DNA of 64,000 bases from Rhodoferax aquaticus (lineage in GTDB: Bacteria; Pseudomonadota; Gammaproteobacteria; Burkholderiales; Burkholderiaceae_C), in NCBI RefSeq assembly GCF_006974105.1, contig NZ_CP036282.1:2852001-2916000 (forward strand), given 5' to 3'. Position numbers and translations under genes: made by a program. Shown here piece after piece: positions 61,802 to 64,000 of this stretch (its first letter is position 1; each line of letters opens with the position of its first letter). Below the pieces are notes generated by a model. That model had not been told where the DNA came from. It did no database searches and saw only the letters and a program-made list of their open reading frames with translations.

Positions 61802-62446
61802 ATGAGCGCTAAGAACCTGTCGACTGTGACCAACGAACTGATCGAGTCCTATGGCAACACTGCCAAGAACGTGATCAACGCCTACCGTGTGGGCAACGAG
61901 CGTGCCGTGGGCTACGCCGACCAAGCATGGGCAAACGGCGTGCAAAAAGTGGGTAAGCGCATCAGCGCAGACGTGCGCAACAACGCATTGTCCGCACAAA
62001 AGAAAATCAGCGCCCTGTACGTACAAGGCGTGACATTGACTTCTGACGGCGCTGACGTTGCCGTGAACAAGGCTGTTGCCTTGGCTGGCAAAGGCGTTGC
62101 ACAAGTTGCAGCCAATGCAAGCCGCTTTGAACAAGCCACCGGCTTGGACACACTGAGCACATTGGCAGTGGCAGCTGTACCAGCCGCTGAAGCCGCGATC
62201 TCGGTGGCAGCCAAACTGGAAGCATCTTCTGGCGCATTGGTTAACAAAATCTCTGGCAAAAAAGCCAAGGTTAAAGTTGCGATGCCCAAGCGTCCCGTAG
62301 CCAAGAAGGCAGCCCCTGCTGCTAAGCCGGCCGCAAAGCCTGCTGCTCCCAAGGCCGCAGCACCTAAGGCTAAAGCTGCTCCCGCAAAAGCCGCTGCCAA
62401 GCCAGCAGAACCTAAGGCGGCTGCTGCGCCTGCCGTTGCCGCCTAA
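61802..62446 (+). CDS. Phasin-like protein with histone-like tail
   Basis: A 214-residue protein from ATG 61802 with GAGGA 9 bases upstream. Residues 1-155 are amphipathic helices of phasin type (LSTVTNELIESYGNTAKNVI, ADQAWANGVQKVGKRI). From about 160 the chain becomes Ala/Lys/Pro-rich repeats (KKAAPAAKPAAKPAAPKAAA), as in the tails of PhaF-type phasins and histone H1-like proteins. It may bind polyhydroxybutyrate granules and DNA. A strong terminator follows. Confidence 0.75.
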   Translation: MSAKNLSTVTNELIESYGNTAKNVINAYRVGNERAVGYADQAWANGVQKVGKRISADVRNNALSAQKKISALYVQGVTLTSDGADVAVNKAVALAGKGVAQVAANASRFEQATGLDTLSTLAVAAVPAAEAAISVAAKLEASSGALVNKISGKKAKVKVAMPKRPVAKKAAPAAKPAAKPAAPKAAAPKAKAAPAKAAAKPAEPKAAAAPAVAA

Positions 62447-62458
62447 GCACCGCTGACG

Positions 62459-62501
62459 CCCACAAAAAAGCCAGTCCTCGTGACTGGCTTTTTTTTTGTG
62501 G
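62459..62501. terminator. Bidirectional terminator
   Basis: AAAAGCCAGTC and GACTGGCTTTT form an 11-bp stem with a 5-base loop, with A-run before and T9 after, serving the phasin gene and gshA from both sides. Confidence 0.93.
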
Positions 62502-62519
62502 GCCAAGCGCTTCGCGTGT

Positions 62520-64000
62520 TCAGCGCTTCAACACCAAGCGGGCGGGTGACAAATACTCTTTCAAATAGTCATCAAACACAAAGCTGTCGCTTTGCTCAAT
62601 ATGGCGCTGCTCGTCCCGCGAGATTTGCGCCAACTGCCTATGGTGCGCCGCTTGCTGGACATCCAGTGGGGCATGGCGCATGGCGCGCTGAATCGCTGCG
62701 GATTGGGCGCGTACAAAGTCAACGAACGAGCCCTTGTACTCCTCTTGAACAGCACGTAACACACGGGCAGAAGGCAGCGTGTCAGGGGCAAGCACGCTAT
62801 GTTGAGCCGCATGTATTGCGGTGGTGTAATCAGCCCCGCCGTGAGCCGCATCCAGCGCAGCCGCAAAAGGCAGCATCTCATCGAGCAGTTGTGCCGCCCA
62901 CTCCACCAAGATCACTTGGGCATCGCCCCGCTCCAGCTGCAGGCCAGGCTCGCGCCCACGCTCTGCGGTCTTATGTTGGTTGCGCGCCAGTGCCGCAATC
63001 TCTGCAGGCGTGTCAGGTGGACTGTTGGTTTGCAAACAGTGCAATAAAAACACATCGAGCCACCGCACCGTTTGGGCGTTGATACCGACAGGCTCAAACG
63101 GGTCTAAATCCATCAAGCGCACTTCGACGTACTCCACCCCGCGCTCGCGCAGCGCATGCAAGGGGCGCTCGCCCGCGCGAATCACCCGCTTGGGGCGGAT
63201 GGTGCCGTAAAACTCGTTCTCAATCTGCAATAGGCTGGTGGCCAACTGCCGGTAGTTACCGTCAGGCCCGCGCACGCCTATGGCTTCGTAACCTGGGTAA
63301 GGTCGTGTCAAGGCGTCTTGCAAAGATGCGCCGTACCCCTCAAGGCTGTTGTAACTCACGGCCAGCGAGGCCTGTGCATCGCTCTGATAGCCCAAACGGC
63401 CCATGCGCAGCGAAGTGGCATACGGCAAGTGCATGGTCTGCTCAGACAGCGCTTGAAGCTTGTGCTCACGGCCCGCCACAAAACTTCCGCATACGGCAGG
63501 CGACGCACCGAACAAGAACAAGGGCAAGAATGCGTGGCGCCTGAAGTTACGGATCAAACCAAAGTACTGCTCACTGCTGACACCGGGCAAAGACCAGTTG
63601 TAGTGAATGCCTGAGATGGTTTGCATGCGCCTGCCGTAGCGGTAGCCCAGGCCCATGCGGTAAATGGTTTTGGTGCGCCCGACATTAGAGCTGCCGTATT
63701 GCCCCAAGGGAATTGCATCGTCTTCCGGCAAACAAGTGGGCATGCTAGAGGCCCACAGCATTTCATCGCCCAACTGGCTGTCGGTAAAGGTTTGCACCTG
63801 CTGCAATTGGTCCAGGCACTCTTGAACGCCCGCATGCACACCGGTAATCAGCTCAACCTGCGACTCGCTGAAGTCGGTGGTGATGTGGGGGTGTGTGAGT
63901 GCCGAGCCTAGGCCGTTGGGGTGGGGCGTCATGGCCAGGCCACCGTCTGGCAAGGAGCGCACGCTTTCCTTTTCAACACCGCGTTTGATACCAAGCAAGC
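62520..64000 (-). CDS. gshA: Glutamate-cysteine ligase, 5'-truncated
   Basis: The visible 492 residues of the proteobacterial type GshA; the start lies beyond the right edge (the first visible block IKRGVEKESVRSLPDGG normally follows about 15-25 residues). TDFSESQVELITGVH, GIHYNWSLP, YNSLEGYGASL and VEYVEVRLMDLDPFEPVGI are family motifs. It makes gamma-glutamylcysteine, the first step to glutathione, and fits the GST and OYE genes in the window. Confidence 0.95.
   Translation of the reverse strand, partial: LLGIKRGVEKESVRSLPDGGLAMTPHPNGLGSALTHPHITTDFSESQVELITGVHAGVQECLDQLQQVQTFTDSQLGDEMLWASSMPTCLPEDDAIPLGQYGSSNVGRTKTIYRMGLGYRYGRRMQTISGIHYNWSLPGVSSEQYFGLIRNFRRHAFLPLFLFGASPAVCGSFVAGREHKLQALSEQTMHLPYATSLRMGRLGYQSDAQASLAVSYNSLEGYGASLQDALTRPYPGYEAIGVRGPDGNYRQLATSLLQIENEFYGTIRPKRVIRAGERPLHALRERGVEYVEVRLMDLDPFEPVGINAQTVRWLDVFLLHCLQTNSPPDTPAEIAALARNQHKTAERGREPGLQLERGDAQVILVEWAAQLLDEMLPFAAALDAAHGGADYTTAIHAAQHSVLAPDTLPSARVLRAVQEEYKGSFVDFVRAQSAAIQRAMRHAPLDVQQAAHHRQLAQISRDEQRHIEQSDSFVFDDYLKEYLSPARLVLKR

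Overview
The window looks like the chromosome of a Burkholderiales betaproteobacterium, most likely a Comamonadaceae member near Rhodoferax or Limnohabitans. This rests on the G+C-rich coding style, the protein types seen (LytS/LytR pair, DUF898 and M48 pair, PrkA-YeaH-SpoVR, proteobacterial GshA, a phasin with an Ala/Lys/Pro tail) and a dispersed hairpin repeat (consensus core TAGTAGCTGCTTGCGC then ATTCCATGAGCGC) that I associate with this family. No rRNA, tRNA, CRISPR array or intact insertion sequence was seen. About 64 genes or gene remnants cover nearly the whole window. Both ends cut a gene: a LytS-type kinase on the left and gshA on the right.

Layout. 0-2.2 kb: LytS/LytTR two-component pair and a LonN-domain protein. 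2.3-7.1 kb: a five-gene minus-strand operon (exported protein, ABC ATPase, FtsX-type permease, LolA-like protein, outer-membrane barrel) that looks like one envelope export system. 7.3-12.4 kb: a phage-like P-loop protein, a LivK-type binding protein with terminator, a PAS-GGEEF diguanylate cyclase, and glnS. 12.4-16.4 kb is the main accessory stretch. It holds an AT-rich nucleotidyltransferase plus DUF262 pair, DUF924, an MntA-HepT toxin-antitoxin pair, a GIY-YIG-like gene and a frameshifted HEAT-repeat gene, punctuated by three copies of the hairpin repeat. 16.7-25.4 kb: a six-repeat NHL lipoprotein, a NarL-type regulator and kinase with overlapping genes, udk, a zinc-ribbon protein, an Old Yellow Enzyme, a GST and a DUF5610-like protein.

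25.4-34.6 kb is a mosaic of small genes: RNase D-like exonuclease, GNAT, DUF938 methyltransferase, a MerR-controlled quinone reductase, trxC, a membrane-anchored Mrr nuclease, GIY-YIG plus MarR, DUF427, MtfA and a DsbG-like lipoprotein. Three copies of a DnaA-box-containing repeat lie here. 35.6-38.8 kb is a chromate resistance operon chrB-chrA-chrC in which ChrC is a superoxide dismutase fused to a rhodanese. 39-44.8 kb: a decayed GlxA/FtrA regulator, a diiron MBL protein, an alpha/beta hydrolase, nagB, an M32 carboxypeptidase and a LysR regulator. 44.8-51.2 kb is a signalling island: a large hybrid kinase divergent from two secreted Cache proteins and a Cache-PAS kinase. 51.3-59.4 kb: DUF898 plus M48 peptidase, UspA, and the PrkA-YeaH-SpoVR stress trio behind a good sigma70-type promoter. 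59.5-64 kb: DHH phosphoesterase, RbgA GTPase, a phasin with a histone-like tail, a bidirectional terminator and gshA.

The best candidates for something undescribed are the nucleotidyltransferase plus DUF262 pair at 12.4-14.0 kb, the tendency of nuclease or toxin genes to start just after a hairpin-repeat copy, the SOD-rhodanese ChrC fusion, and the DnaA-box repeats at 27.6, 33.5 and 33.8 kb. Several start codons were moved inward from the longest reading frame, as stated in each entry. All function calls come from reading motifs, not from database searches.
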